From assembly GCA_026400935.1 (NCBI GenBank), contig JAPLNX010000323.1, positions 1 to 56,366 on the forward strand: a stretch of 56,366 bases of DNA, written 5' to 3'. Of the stretch, positions 24,780-34,420 are shown piece after piece. Under the pieces are notes generated by a model. The model made no database searches, had not been told where the DNA came from, and was given only the letters and a program-made list of their open reading frames with translations. The DNA comes from Planctomycetia bacterium. Lineage in GTDB: Bacteria > Planctomycetota > Planctomycetia > Planctomycetales > Planctomycetaceae. Position 1 is the first letter of the stretch; every line of letters begins with the position of its first letter. A program made the position numbers and the translations under genes.

Positions 24780-25799
24780 ATGCCTACTCTTCTTGTGACT
24801 GGCGGTTGTGGATTCATTGGTGCGAACTTTATTCGTTCGCAGTTGGCGACCTATCCAGATCAAACGATCGTAAACCTCGATAAGCTGACGTATGCCGGTA
24901 ATCTGGAGAACCTGGCTGACATCGCGAGTGATTCACGATATGTCTTCCGACTTGGTGATATTTGTGATCGTGAGTTTGTCGATGGCGTGCTCAAGAAACA
25001 TCAGCCGGAATTAGTCGTCAATTTTGCCGCAGAGAGCCATGTCGATCGCAGCATTCTCGACAGCGGGCCGTTTGTGCGAACGAATATCGTTGGTACGCAG
25101 GTCTTGATGGATGCTTGCCGAGCGAGCGGCGTTCAGCGATACCTACAGGTCTCGACCGATGAAGTTTATGGCAGCTTGGGGGCCGAAGGTTTCTTTACCG
25201 AAGAGACTCCACTGGCGCCGAACAGTCCGTATTCAGCTTCGAAAGCGTCAGCGGATTTGCTGGTGCGCGGCTACGTTCACACGTTTGGCTTTCCAGCGAT
25301 TATCACACGCTGCTCGAACAATTACGGACCTTACCAGTTTCCGGAAAAGTTGATTCCGCTCTTCATCTCGAACGCATTGAATGATCAAGCATTGCCGGTT
25401 TACGGTACCGGCGAAAATGTGCGCGATTGGATTCATGTGCTCGATCATGGCCGAGGGATCGACGCAGCCTTACGAAAAGGGCGAGTCGGAGAGGTCTACA
25501 ACTTCGGCGGACACAGCGAGGTCCGCAACATTGATCTGACATTGACGCTGCTTGAGTTGCTAGGAAAACCGCAGACGTTGATCAAGTACGTTGCTGATCG
25601 GCCTGGGCATGATCAGCGTTACGCGATCGACTGTCGTAAAGCGGAAGAGGAATTCGGTTGGAAACCGCAATGGAACTTCCGCGACGGACTGAACGAGACC
25701 ATCGCTTGGTATCTTGCAAATACCGCATGGATCGACCGAATCAAGTCGGGCGAATATCGCAATTACTACGAGCATCAATACGGCGGACTTTTGAGTTGA
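24780..25799 (+). CDS. rfbB: dTDP-glucose 4,6-dehydratase
   Basis: A short-chain-type enzyme that makes dTDP-4-keto-6-deoxyglucose, the precursor of rhamnose and other deoxysugars in surface polysaccharides. The 339-residue protein shows the NAD site TGGCGFIGANFIR, AAESHVDRSI, VSTDEVYGSLG, the catalytic YSASKAS (Tyr and Lys), TRCSNNYGPYQFPEKLIPLF, and RDWIHVLDHGRGID. The ATG at 24780 (MPTLLVTGG) is preferred to two earlier candidates because it fits the family N-terminus. No rfbA, rfbC or rfbD gene is nearby, so the pathway is dispersed. Confidence 0.96.
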   Translation: MPTLLVTGGCGFIGANFIRSQLATYPDQTIVNLDKLTYAGNLENLADIASDSRYVFRLGDICDREFVDGVLKKHQPELVVNFAAESHVDRSILDSGPFVRTNIVGTQVLMDACRASGVQRYLQVSTDEVYGSLGAEGFFTEETPLAPNSPYSASKASADLLVRGYVHTFGFPAIITRCSNNYGPYQFPEKLIPLFISNALNDQALPVYGTGENVRDWIHVLDHGRGIDAALRKGRVGEVYNFGGHSEVRNIDLTLTLLELLGKPQTLIKYVADRPGHDQRYAIDCRKAEEEFGWKPQWNFRDGLNETIAWYLANTAWIDRIKSGEYRNYYEHQYGGLLS

Positions 25800-25819
25800 A
25801 CCGCAGACGGCAATTGATC

Positions 25820-25877
25820 ATTGGTTATCGGTCGTTGGTCAATTGAGGCCCAAAATGACCGACAACCGATGACCAAT
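25820..25877. repeat. Inverted repeat of the ATTGGTC family, between rfbB and prfB
   Basis: Arms ATTGGTTATCGGTCGTTGGTC (25820-25840) and GACCGACAACCGATGACCAAT (25857-25877) are inverted with three mismatches. The same motif set recurs at 41261-41325 and, weakly, near 15790-15900. Confidence 0.85.
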
Positions 25878-25968
25878 TTCCCGATTTCAAGCCGCTCTCT
25901 GGCAATCCCCATCGCGTTCGGCTATTTGTCCCGCCCCAAAACTTCCTGCGTCACAAGGACTATTTCAC

Positions 25969-27076
25969 ATGGATCACGTACTTCGCGAAAATTGCGATGA
26001 CGTTCGGGCTCGCATCTTACTGCTGCGGGACTCTCTTTGACTTGTTCATCAAGCAAAAACGCATCGATGAGATCAATGCCACGATGGGCGGAGCCGGATT
26101 TTGGGACAACCAGACGAAAGCTCAGGCATTAGTTACGGAACTGCGGCAGCTTAACGCGATCACGAAGCCGTTGGTCGCGCTGACCTCAGCCGCTGATGAT
26201 ATGCAGGTTTTGGTTGAGTTTGCTGCTGACGACGATTCTGGCGAAAGCGAACACGAGCTCGCGCAGCTTCTGGAGCGGGTGAAGAGCCAGCTCGAAGCGC
26301 TCGAACTGCAAGAGATGATGTCCGCGCCGGAGGACGTCTGCGGGGCTTATATCCAAATTCAAGCTGGAGAGGGCGGGACTGATTCGGCCGATTGGGCCGA
26401 GATGCTGCTGCGGATGTATTTGCGTTGGGCCGAAGAGCATGGCTTCGAGACCGAGGAATTGGATCGCTCGCCAGGTGAAGAAGCGGGGATTCGCAACGCG
26501 ACTATCGCGATTCGGGGCGATTACGTTTACGGCTATCTCAAAGGTGAGATGGGAGTGCATCGGCTGATTCGCATCAGTCCTTTCGACTCGGCCGCTCGGC
26601 GACAGACGTCATTTGCGGCGTTGGATATCACTCCCGAAGTGGACGAGAACGTCGAGATTGATGTCGATTGGGAAAATGATGTGCGCGTCGATACCTATCG
26701 CTCGGGCGGTGCTGGCGGCCAGCACGTCAACAAGACTGACTCGGCCGTGCGACTGACGCACATTCCGACCGGAGTCGTCGCCGCGTGTCAGAACGAGCGG
26801 TCGCAAATGAAGAACAAAGCGACTGCAAAGAAGATGCTCATCGCCAAGCTCTATAAAATTCAGAGCGAGAAACGCGAAGCGGAACTCGCGGCTAAACGTG
26901 GCAGCAAATCAAAGATCGGCTTCGGTGGCGAACCGGTGCGGCACTACGTGCTCAACCCCGATCAGTTCGTGAAGGACGCGCGCACCGGAATGCGCGTCGG
27001 TAATCCTCAACCAGTGCTCGATGGTGGTATCGACGGATTTCTTGAAGCCTACTTGCGGTGGAAGATCGGCAAGTAG
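25969..27076 (+). CDS. prfB: Peptide chain release factor 2 (programmed +1 frameshift)
   Basis: RF2 terminates translation at UGA and UAA. The first 23 codons start at ATG 25969 (MDHVLRENCDDVRARILLLR, then DSL) and run into an in-frame TGA at 26038-26040. Reading then continues in the +1 frame from GAC at 26039 (DLFIKQKRIDEINAT...) to 27076, giving about 368 residues, normal for RF2. The slip site CTT TGA C is the classical RF2 autoregulatory site. The stop-recognition tripeptide SPF (ISPFDSAARRQTSFA) and the catalytic GGQ (RSGGAGGQHVNKTDSA) are present. An annotation that starts at an internal codon such as 25997 would give the wrong N-terminus. Confidence 0.96.
26029..26041 (+). promoter_or_regulatory. 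Programmed +1 frameshift site in prfB
   Basis: The slip sequence CTT TGA C lies at 26035-26041. The TGA stop codon is decoded slowly when RF2 is scarce, the ribosome slips one base forward, and RF2 is made. Upstream, CGGGA is a weak Shine-Dalgarno-like element compared with the AGGGGG of E. coli. Confidence 0.93.
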
Positions 27077-27250
27077 GAGCATGAACAAAAATTGCTTTGC
27101 GAGCAGGGCTGCATCAGCCTCTCGGTTCACCTGCTGTAATATGTCCCGGTTTACTTGTCGTCACAACCGGGTGGCTGACGCTGACCCGCTCGCCTGTCTC
27201 AATCGCGCGATCAGAAAAAGGATTCGGAGCTCGTCGTTCGTGGGACGATC

Positions 27251-27321
27251 TTGTTGGTAAGACGGGCACTCTTGCCCGTCGGTTAGTGTTCGACGGGCAA
27301 GAGTGTCCGTCCTACCAACAA
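27251..27321. repeat. REPIN-like palindrome between prfB and the Xer recombinase
   Basis: Arms of 31 bp (27251-27281 and 27291-27321), two mismatches, beginning TTGTTGGTAAGACGGGCACT. Each arm contains a hairpin GACGGGCActctTGCCCGTC. The loop is nine bases. Confidence 0.92.
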
Positions 27322-27337
27322 CGTTTCGGGGCCGGCG

Positions 27338-28291
27338 ATGGGCGAGCGGCGACGACCTGTGAGTGTGGGAGCGACGGCGGCACATTCGGCGCAGCCGGTG
27401 GAGTTGGCCGGGTATGTCGTTGCGTTTCTGAATTACTTGCAAGCTGAGTGCGGAATGTCGCGGAACACGCTCGCGGCGTATGCGACCGACCTGAAGCAAT
27501 TCGTGGAATGGTTTCGTGAACACGGACCGTTAACGCTCAACGACGTCAGCCTCGCGACATTGACAGGGCATTTGCAGTGGTTGCACGAACGGCAGCTTCA
27601 GGCGAGCACGATCGCGCGACATTTGGTTTCGATCAAAATGTTGTTTCGCTTCTTGGTACTTGAAGGAGTCTTGTTGGAGAGTGTCGCTGACCTGATGAGT
27701 TCGCCGAAGCTCTGGCAGCATTTGCCGAAAGTACTGTCGCCGGAGAAGGTGAACTTGTTGATCGCCGCTCCAAGCTCAGAAGACCGTTGCCCGCTGCGCG
27801 ATCGGGCTCTGTTGTGTTTGCTTTACGCGACCGGATGCCGAGCGTCTGAAGTTTCAAATTTAAAATTAAATGATGTGCATCTCGATGAGAATTATTGTCG
27901 CTGCTTGGGCAAGGGGAACAAAGAACGGATCGTCGGGTTGAACCCGGTCGCTCGACTGGCGATTGAAGCGTATGTGGCTCACGAGCGATCGCAGATTGTC
28001 TCGAAGCGAGCCGCTGAATGGCTGTTTGTGACGAGGCGCGGCACCGGGTTGACTCGAATCATGATTTGGCAGCTCGTGAAAAAGTATGCGGCTCGCGCAG
28101 GCTGTAGCGATCAGGTCAGCCCGCACACTCTGCGACACAGCTTCGCAACTCACATGCTAGCCGGCGGTGCTGAGATTCGTGCTCTGCAAGAACTGCTGGG
28201 GCATGCCAACATCGCGACGACTCAGATTTACACTCACGTCGAACATTCGAGGCTGAAAGCGGTTCATGCGAAGTGCCATCCGAGGGGATGA
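27338..28291 (+). CDS. xerD: Tyrosine site-specific recombinase, XerC/XerD type
   Basis: A 317-residue recombinase. The N-terminal SAM-like domain includes SRNTLAAYATDLKQFVEWF. The catalytic domain has the first Arg in YATGCRASEVSNLKL, the Lys in CLGKGNKERIVGL, HTLRHSFATHMLAGGAEIRA (His and second Arg), LLGHANIATTQIYTHV (His and the nucleophile Tyr). Such proteins resolve chromosome dimers at dif. The length, and absence of adjacent phage or integron sequences, favours a housekeeping Xer protein. XerC and XerD cannot be separated with certainty here; I favour XerD. The start at 27338 adjoins the palindrome and could be later. Confidence 0.9.
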   Translation: MGERRRPVSVGATAAHSAQPVELAGYVVAFLNYLQAECGMSRNTLAAYATDLKQFVEWFREHGPLTLNDVSLATLTGHLQWLHERQLQASTIARHLVSIKMLFRFLVLEGVLLESVADLMSSPKLWQHLPKVLSPEKVNLLIAAPSSEDRCPLRDRALLCLLYATGCRASEVSNLKLNDVHLDENYCRCLGKGNKERIVGLNPVARLAIEAYVAHERSQIVSKRAAEWLFVTRRGTGLTRIMIWQLVKKYAARAGCSDQVSPHTLRHSFATHMLAGGAEIRALQELLGHANIATTQIYTHVEHSRLKAVHAKCHPRG

Positions 28292-28518
28292 GGAGTGAAC
28301 ATCGATCGTTCCCTTCGCTCCACTCTTTCTTGACCCGCAAGCTTTGCCACGTTCGCGCGACTCTCACGCTCGGTATGTCAGGCACGACTTGTTCGGCGTG
28401 AGTGTTCGGCATCATGAAACCAAGCGGTTTCACCGCGCCGTTCGACGATCAACCGTGGTGCGTTGGTGCGTCGAGTCCACAGCGTGAGGTTCATTCACGC
28501 GCGGCGAGGGCGAAAGCG

Positions 28519-30063
28519 ATGAGACTTCGATCCAAATTCGTGTGGTCTGCGGTTTTCGTTCTTCTCAGTGGCTGGTTCGCTTTTGAGGCATTGCGGGCCG
28601 ATCCGGATATCCGGCAAGTGGCCAATGAACTCGATGGCCCGACGAACGCGCTACGCGATGCTGGACGAGTGATGTCGAAGATCTCAAAGCAGATTTCGCC
28701 GAGCGTCGTTCATATCGAAAGCATTCATCGCACGGCCTTGCGGGGCGAAGTGGAAGAGACCGGTTCCGGAGTGATCGTCCGCGGGGCAAGGCTTCCCGGC
28801 GAGTATGTCGTCACGAACCGGCATGTCATCGCGAATGCAAAGCTGACCGAGATTTCGGTGACGCTCGTTGACGGTCGCATGATTCATCCCGATCGGGTTT
28901 GGGAGGACGAGGCATCGGACATCGCGGTGTTAAAAGTTCCCGTCGATGGTCTGACGGCGGCAGCTTGGGCTGACAGTGATGCGGCGGAGATCGGTCATCC
29001 GGTGCTCGCGGTTGGTAGCCCGTTTGGCCTGAGTCAGTCAGTCACGTTTGGCATCGTCAGTGCAAAAAGCCGTCGCTCACTCAAGCTGGGTGACCGTGGC
29101 GTGCTGAATCAGGATTTCATTCAAACCGATGCTGCGATCAATCCTGGTAATAGTGGCGGGCCGCTAGTCGATTTGACGGGACGCATCGTCGGGATCAATA
29201 CGGCAATCGCGTCCAACAGCGGCGGTAACGAAGGGATCGGCTTCAGTATTCCGAGCAATCTCGTCAGTCGGGTTGTTGATCAATTGTTGGAGTACGGGAA
29301 GGTTTATCGAGCATATCTCGGTGTGAAGCTGGACCCAGATTTCAACACGCAGAAAGCGGCAGCGTTGAAGCTAGATCGGGCACGCGGAGCACGGGTCATG
29401 GCCGTTTATCCAAATACGCCAGCGGCACGGGCGAAGTTGGTCAAAGATGATGTGATACTCAGCTTTGATGGCACCGATATCCTTGACGAAAACCACTTGA
29501 TCAACGTCGTGAGCCTGTCGCCCGTTGGCAAGCGAGTTCGGCTTTCGGTCCTTCGTCGCGGTGAAAAAGTAGCGATTTATGTTGATCTGAGTGATCGCTC
29601 GGTTGCTGAAGACGACTCGGCTCCAGCAGCTCCTCAGCAGAGCAAAGCTGACGTCGATGTTGAGTTGATGAGCTTGTCGGTTTGCCCGATTGATTCGCAA
29701 ATCGCCCCGCAGATCGGGCTTGATCAGAATGCGTCAGGAGTGTTGGTGACACGCAACCGCCGCACACCGAGCCGCCTGCTGAGCCATAACAGCACTACTC
29801 ACGACGCTGAATTGCAAACAGGCGATATCATCGAGCGCTTCGCGGGAATCTCAATTCGGACACCAACCGACTTAGACCGAGCGGCTTCGCGAATCTCCGC
29901 AGGGAATGTCGCGTTGGTTGAAGTTTTGCGGAAAGACAGCAACGGTCAACTACAACGGATTGTCATAGTCTGGCAACGTGCAACTGGCGTCACTGCGACG
30001 GGACTTCCAGTGCCAACGGCAGGTCTCACACGAGAGCCCGATCCGGCGACATCGTCTGCGTGA
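28519..30063 (+). CDS. HtrA/DegP-like serine protease with two PDZ domains
   Basis: A 514-residue periplasmic quality-control protease. An N-terminal membrane anchor or signal (FVWSAVFVLLSGWFAFEALR) precedes a trypsin-like domain with H102 (VTNRHVIANAK), D134 (ASDIAVLKV) and S212 (INPGNSGGPLVDL). The first PDZ domain starts near residue 265 (YRAYLGVKLDPDF) and a second near residue 390. Around residue 365-375 there is a short acidic linker. The frame runs upstream to 28402, but ATG 28519 has GAGGG eight bases upstream and gives a normal signal. Function by homology: degrade or refold damaged envelope proteins. Confidence 0.93.
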   Translation: MRLRSKFVWSAVFVLLSGWFAFEALRADPDIRQVANELDGPTNALRDAGRVMSKISKQISPSVVHIESIHRTALRGEVEETGSGVIVRGARLPGEYVVTNRHVIANAKLTEISVTLVDGRMIHPDRVWEDEASDIAVLKVPVDGLTAAAWADSDAAEIGHPVLAVGSPFGLSQSVTFGIVSAKSRRSLKLGDRGVLNQDFIQTDAAINPGNSGGPLVDLTGRIVGINTAIASNSGGNEGIGFSIPSNLVSRVVDQLLEYGKVYRAYLGVKLDPDFNTQKAAALKLDRARGARVMAVYPNTPAARAKLVKDDVILSFDGTDILDENHLINVVSLSPVGKRVRLSVLRRGEKVAIYVDLSDRSVAEDDSAPAAPQQSKADVDVELMSLSVCPIDSQIAPQIGLDQNASGVLVTRNRRTPSRLLSHNSTTHDAELQTGDIIERFAGISIRTPTDLDRAASRISAGNVALVEVLRKDSNGQLQRIVIVWQRATGVTATGLPVPTAGLTREPDPATSSA

Positions 30064-30088
30064 TCTGGATCGGGAGGTTTCCCTGCGA

Positions 30089-32080
30089 TCAACCCAGCCG
30101 ACCGAATTGGCGTTCGAGTTCATTTTCGGTGAGTACGAGCGCTGTCGGTCTGCCGTGAGGGCAGTGGTGGGCATCGTCGATGAGGTGTCTTTGAGCGAGC
30201 AGTGTGTCAATCTCTTCGGGAGAGAGACGATGGCCCGCTTTGATGGCCGCTTTGCAGGACATCATGTGGAGCAACGAGTCCAAGAGGTCACGGCGGTCGG
30301 GTTGTTTTTCGGGTTGATCGAGTTGCTCGGCGAGATCGCGGATCAGTTGCGGCAAGTTAGCTTTCGCCAGCATGACCGGGTAACGGTCGATTAGCACCGT
30401 TTGTCGCCCGAATTCCCGGACGCCGAAGCCGAGTTGGTTGAGGACTTCACCATGCTCCAAAAGCAGTGCCGTTTCCTTTGGTGTGAGCTCGACCGTTTCT
30501 GGCACGAGCATTCGCTGAGACTCGACAGCATTATTGAGGACTCGCGGTCGGAGGTACTCGTACATGATTCGCTCGTGGAGCGCGTGTTGATCAATAACGG
30601 TCAGCCCTTCGTCAGTTTCGACGACGATGTACGTGTCTCGAATCTGCATCGCCCGCATCTCGCCGGTTGAGCGTGGGCGAGCCGTGTCGGCAGGGGAGGG
30701 GGTGGCTCCCGCTGATCCGTCGTCGGCAAAGAGCTCTCCTGCTGGTGGAGGGACTGCGGAAATGCCGGCGGTGTCTGTCGATGGATCTGCGTTGATGGCT
30801 CCGTTCGTCGACTCGCTGGCGGTGTTGTCCGATCCGTTCGGCGTTGTGCCGTCGATTGTCGAACTTGTGCCAAAGCTCAGCGGGTTGGGTGGAGCGAAGA
30901 CGCGCATGTCTGACAATGTCGGACGAGACGCATCGAATCGCGGCGGTTGATTCCACAACGAGTTGTTTGTCGCTGCTTGTGACGGCGACCAAGCCTGCAG
31001 CTCAAAGCCGCGCGGACGCGGTCCTGCACCTGCTGCAGCAAACGGGTGGCCGCCTGCTCCCGTTGAAGGTACTTGTAAGACCGAGTCGAGATTCAGGCTG
31101 AGGAATTTTGTCCGCAGCATCGACAGGAGTTGTCGAAATAATTGCTGGCTGTCGGCAAAGCGGACTTCTGTCTTCGTCGGGTGTACGTTGACATCGACAA
31201 GGCCTGCCGGGACTTCGAGAAATAAAAACGCGACCGGCTGCCGCCCGATCATCAACAGGCCGCGATACGCTTCACTCAAGGCATGCTGGAGTGAGCGGTC
31301 TTGGATCCAGCGGCCATTCAAAAACAAATACTGGCTCTTGCGAGTGCTCTTGCTGAGGCTCGGATGTCCGGCGTAGCCCCACATACGGATGCCGTTCGCG
31401 TCAGATTCGACAGGAATCAAGTCGTTCGCCATTTCGTTGCCGAACAATAACCGAATGCGATCGAGCAACTGCTGTGTACCGGGAAGCTCAAAGACCGGCT
31501 TGCCGTTGTGACGCAGCACTAAATGTAGACGGGGATGTGCGAGAGCAATGCGTATGAAGTGCTCGGTGATGTGAGCGAATTCCGTCGATGTCGATTTCAA
31601 GAACTTCCGACGCACTGGCGTATTAGAAAACAACTGCCGCACTTCGATCTGTGTCCCAAACGGACAACCACACGACTGCGGTGCGACGAACTGGCCGCAA
31701 TCGACGGCCACTTCGTGACCCGTGGTTGAATCCGCTTGGCGAGTCTTGATTCGTAGCCGACTCACTTCCGCGATCGATGCGAGCGCCTCGCCGCGAAAGC
31801 CCATCGTCTGCACTCGGAACAAGTCATCGGCAGATGCAATTTTGCTTGTTGCATGAGCGGTCACGGCGAGCATTAGGTCGTCCGGGTGAATCCCTTCGCC
31901 ATCATCCACGATCCGAATGAGATCGATTCCGCCGTTTTCAATATCGACTTCAATTCGCGACGAGAGTGCGTCGAGGCTGTTTTCCAACAACTCCTTGACG
32001 ACGTTGGCCGGACGTTCGATGACTTCCCCGGCGGCGATTTTGTTGACCACCGAAACGTCGAGTTGATGAATCCGTGACAT
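30089..32080 (-). CDS. mutL: DNA mismatch repair protein MutL with endonuclease motif
   Basis: A 663-residue MutL. The N-terminal GHKL ATPase has VVNKIAAGEVIERPANVVKE, LLENSLDALSSRIEV, DDGEGI, TMGFRGEALASIAEV and DVNVHPTKTEVRF. A linker of about 150 residues, rich in Pro, Ser and Thr, joins a C-terminal domain that has the endonuclease metal-binding motif DQHALHERIMYE at 497-508 (DQHAx2Ex4E), CKAAIKAGHRL and HCPHGRPTAL. This form nicks DNA and is typical of bacteria without MutH. ATG at 32080 fits. It is convergent with htrA. No mutS is in the window. Confidence 0.95.
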   Translation of the reverse strand: MSRIHQLDVSVVNKIAAGEVIERPANVVKELLENSLDALSSRIEVDIENGGIDLIRIVDDGEGIHPDDLMLAVTAHATSKIASADDLFRVQTMGFRGEALASIAEVSRLRIKTRQADSTTGHEVAVDCGQFVAPQSCGCPFGTQIEVRQLFSNTPVRRKFLKSTSTEFAHITEHFIRIALAHPRLHLVLRHNGKPVFELPGTQQLLDRIRLLFGNEMANDLIPVESDANGIRMWGYAGHPSLSKSTRKSQYLFLNGRWIQDRSLQHALSEAYRGLLMIGRQPVAFLFLEVPAGLVDVNVHPTKTEVRFADSQQLFRQLLSMLRTKFLSLNLDSVLQVPSTGAGGHPFAAAGAGPRPRGFELQAWSPSQAATNNSLWNQPPRFDASRPTLSDMRVFAPPNPLSFGTSSTIDGTTPNGSDNTASESTNGAINADPSTDTAGISAVPPPAGELFADDGSAGATPSPADTARPRSTGEMRAMQIRDTYIVVETDEGLTVIDQHALHERIMYEYLRPRVLNNAVESQRMLVPETVELTPKETALLLEHGEVLNQLGFGVREFGRQTVLIDRYPVMLAKANLPQLIRDLAEQLDQPEKQPDRRDLLDSLLHMMSCKAAIKAGHRLSPEEIDTLLAQRHLIDDAHHCPHGRPTALVLTENELERQFGRLG

Positions 32081-32178
32081 TGTCCGTAATGGCTCCCTGC
32101 CGTTTTGAATTTATTTCGTGCGGCGATGTTAACGTGGCGGCGATCAGTCGGCTTGCCGCTCAATTCTCACAAGCCGCT

Positions 32179-32197
32179 CACAAGCTGTCAGCTTGTG
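32179..32197. repeat. Short hairpin repeat downstream of the DUF58 gene
   Basis: CACAAGCTGTCAGCTTGTG, a nearly perfect 8-bp stem with a three-base loop. It lies about ten bases from the end of the DUF58 gene and may also act as its transcription stop. Confidence 0.7.
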
Positions 32198-32207
32198 GCG
32201 ACGAGAT

Positions 32208-33086
32208 TTAAGTGACCGCGCCCGCCCGACGCATCATGCCGAGAATCAATTCCTCGAACGGCATGTCAGATCGAGACTGAGTGCAGCCGACGCCGTATTT
32301 GCGGCTGTAGCGAAGCAGCGACTCCTGAAATTCCTCAAAGAGCTTTCGATATTTTTTCAGGGCATTTTCGGTGATTGTCACCTTTTGGCCGACGTCGGTT
32401 TCCAGATCGACCAGTTCTATGTCGCCAAGAAGAGTCGGTTCGGCTTCAAGGCGGTCGAAGAGTTGGACAGTGTGAACTTCGTAGTTGCGGTATCGCAGCA
32501 GGTCGAGTCCTCGCTCATAACCTTGCGGGTCGTAGAGGTCGCTGACGACAACCGCCAGTCCTTTCCGTTGTGGTCGCTGCGTGAACCCTTTGAAGGCGCG
32601 AGCCAAGTCCGTATCTCCTTCCTGGGGCTCAAGCTCTTCCAGAAATCGCAGCAGCGACAAGATGCGATCCTTGCCTCGAGTCAGCGGGAAGTCCGCAAAG
32701 ACGTCATTTCCAAACGCGATCACCGCTACTCGATCAAGATCCGACAGTGCGATATAGGCCAGTGCCGCGACGATTTGCCGAGCCAAATCAAACTTCGGCG
32801 GCGAGCCGACCGCCATGCTGCGCGAGCAATCCAGCAACAGATAAACGTGCAAGTCCTCTTCTTCCTGAAACCGCTTGAGCAACATTTCTCCGTGTCGAGC
32901 AAAGACGTTCCAGTCCAGGTATCGAAAATCGTCGCCGTGCGAGTAGTCGCGATGGTCGGCGAACTCGATCCCGCCCCCCATCTGCATCGTTCTCCGCTGA
33001 GCCAACAATGACCCGCGAAACAATCTTTTCGAGACGAGCGACAGGTACTCCAGCTTTTTCAGAAAGTGAGAATCGAATAACGGCAT
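32208..33086 (-). CDS. DUF58-domain protein (von Willebrand A-like)
   Basis: A 292-residue cytoplasmic protein of the DUF58 family, usually encoded beside a MoxR AAA+ ATPase. The family segments are GIEFADHRDYSHGDDFRYLD and WNVFARHGEMLLKRFQEEED, followed by a vWA-like fold with the MIDAS-type DCSRSMA and a later VVSDLYDPQGYE. The frame extends to 33230; ATG 33086 (MPLFDSHFLKKLEYLS) is preferred from the family N-terminus. No moxR gene is adjacent in the window; mutL is downstream. Such proteins are thought to help assemble or regulate envelope complexes. The ribosome site is poor. Confidence 0.85.
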   Translation of the reverse strand: MPLFDSHFLKKLEYLSLVSKRLFRGSLLAQRRTMQMGGGIEFADHRDYSHGDDFRYLDWNVFARHGEMLLKRFQEEEDLHVYLLLDCSRSMAVGSPPKFDLARQIVAALAYIALSDLDRVAVIAFGNDVFADFPLTRGKDRILSLLRFLEELEPQEGDTDLARAFKGFTQRPQRKGLAVVVSDLYDPQGYERGLDLLRYRNYEVHTVQLFDRLEAEPTLLGDIELVDLETDVGQKVTITENALKKYRKLFEEFQESLLRYSRKYGVGCTQSRSDMPFEELILGMMRRAGAVT

Positions 33087-33282
33087 GAACCGGTCTTGCC
33101 AGAAAAAAAATCTTTGGGTTAGAACCCGCCGCTCAATGAACTCCGAGGGCGTTGGAGTGAGCTTAGTTAGGCTGAATGGATTCGGCCACCAAAGTAGTGG
33201 AGTCACTCCATGACTGGAAATGCCGGTCACGTAGTAACAGATCTACTTTGTTGAGACACTAATAGTTCGGAAAGGATTCCGC

Positions 33283-34380
33283 ATGACGATCACCGTGAGT
33301 CAATTGGCGAGTCAACTCAAAGGCGAAGTGATCGGCGACCGCGATCGAGAGATCGCTGACGCGCAAGCACTGACCAAGGCCGGGCCGAGCGACGTGACGT
33401 TCGTCGGCGATGAGGCCAATCTACGAAAGCTAAATCAGTGTCATGCCGGTGTTGTATTAATCAACGCTGATCGTCTGCCGACGGCGAAGCAATTGATGGG
33501 CCTGCAGGAAGTATCGTTTATTCTCGTTGATGATCCGCAGACGGCTTTCATTGAGGCAATGCAACTCTTCCGTCCGAAACGGCAGAGACCGACGATTGGA
33601 GTTTCGCAACAGGCTTCTGTCGATTCATCAGCCTTGATTGGCAAGAACACTAATATTTATCCCGGCGCGTATGTTGCTGCGGATGCGGTCATCGGTCGCG
33701 ATTGCGACATTCATCCAGGTGCAGTCGTCGGAGCCGGATGCCACGTCGGCGATCAAACCACGATTCACGCTCACGCTGTGTTGTATCCGGAAATCACAAT
33801 CGGCAATCGAGTCATCATTCACGCGAACGCTGTATTGGGAGCTGACGGTTTTGGTTACCGCTTTGAGCAAGGTCGATTCACGAAGATCCCACAACTGGGG
33901 ACGGTACGTATTGACGACGACGTGGAAATCGGAGCCTGCACGACGATCGATCGTGGGATGATCGGAGCGACCATCATCGGTGAAGGAACGAAGCTTGATA
34001 ACCTCGTGATGATTGCTCACAACTGCGAACTTGGAAAACACAATGCATTGGTGTCACAAGTCGGACTCGCGGGATCGGTGACAACCGGCGATTACGTCCG
34101 CTGTGCCGGACAAGTTGGCATCGCCGATCACGTGCATCTGGGGACCGGCTGCACGCTCGCCGCGAAGTCGGGGGTCCACAAAGATATTCCGGCAGGCGAA
34201 ACACAAATCGGGGCTCCGTCTGGTCCAATCGAAGAACAATTCAAGATCATGATGGCGATGCAGAAAGCTCCGGAGATGCGTAAGCAAATCCGTTCGCTCG
34301 AAAAGCAAGTCGCCGATCTAATCAAGCAAATGGCCGAACTGCGTGAGCAAATTTCTGAACCGATCGCCGAAGCCGCTTAA
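33283..34380 (+). CDS. lpxD: UDP-3-O-(acyl)glucosamine N-acyltransferase
   Basis: The third step of lipid A synthesis: transfers a hydroxyacyl chain from acyl-ACP to the 2-amino group. The 365-residue protein has the N-terminal uridine-binding domain (ADAQALTKAGPSDVTFVGDE), then a left-handed beta helix of hexapeptide repeats such as VVGAGCHVGDQTTIHAHAVL, the signature NAVLGADGFGYRFEQGRFTK, and the catalytic H246 in MIAHNCELGKHN. The C-terminal end is a long coiled coil (MRKQIRSLEKQVADLIKQM) that is common in this family. AAAGGA precedes the ATG. It is followed at 40 bp by lpxI, so the two form an operon. Confidence 0.97.
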   Translation: MTITVSQLASQLKGEVIGDRDREIADAQALTKAGPSDVTFVGDEANLRKLNQCHAGVVLINADRLPTAKQLMGLQEVSFILVDDPQTAFIEAMQLFRPKRQRPTIGVSQQASVDSSALIGKNTNIYPGAYVAADAVIGRDCDIHPGAVVGAGCHVGDQTTIHAHAVLYPEITIGNRVIIHANAVLGADGFGYRFEQGRFTKIPQLGTVRIDDDVEIGACTTIDRGMIGATIIGEGTKLDNLVMIAHNCELGKHNALVSQVGLAGSVTTGDYVRCAGQVGIADHVHLGTGCTLAAKSGVHKDIPAGETQIGAPSGPIEEQFKIMMAMQKAPEMRKQIRSLEKQVADLIKQMAELREQISEPIAEAA

Positions 34381-34420
34381 CAGTCAGCTCTTTGTTGCCA
34401 CCCACCACTGATTACCCGCC

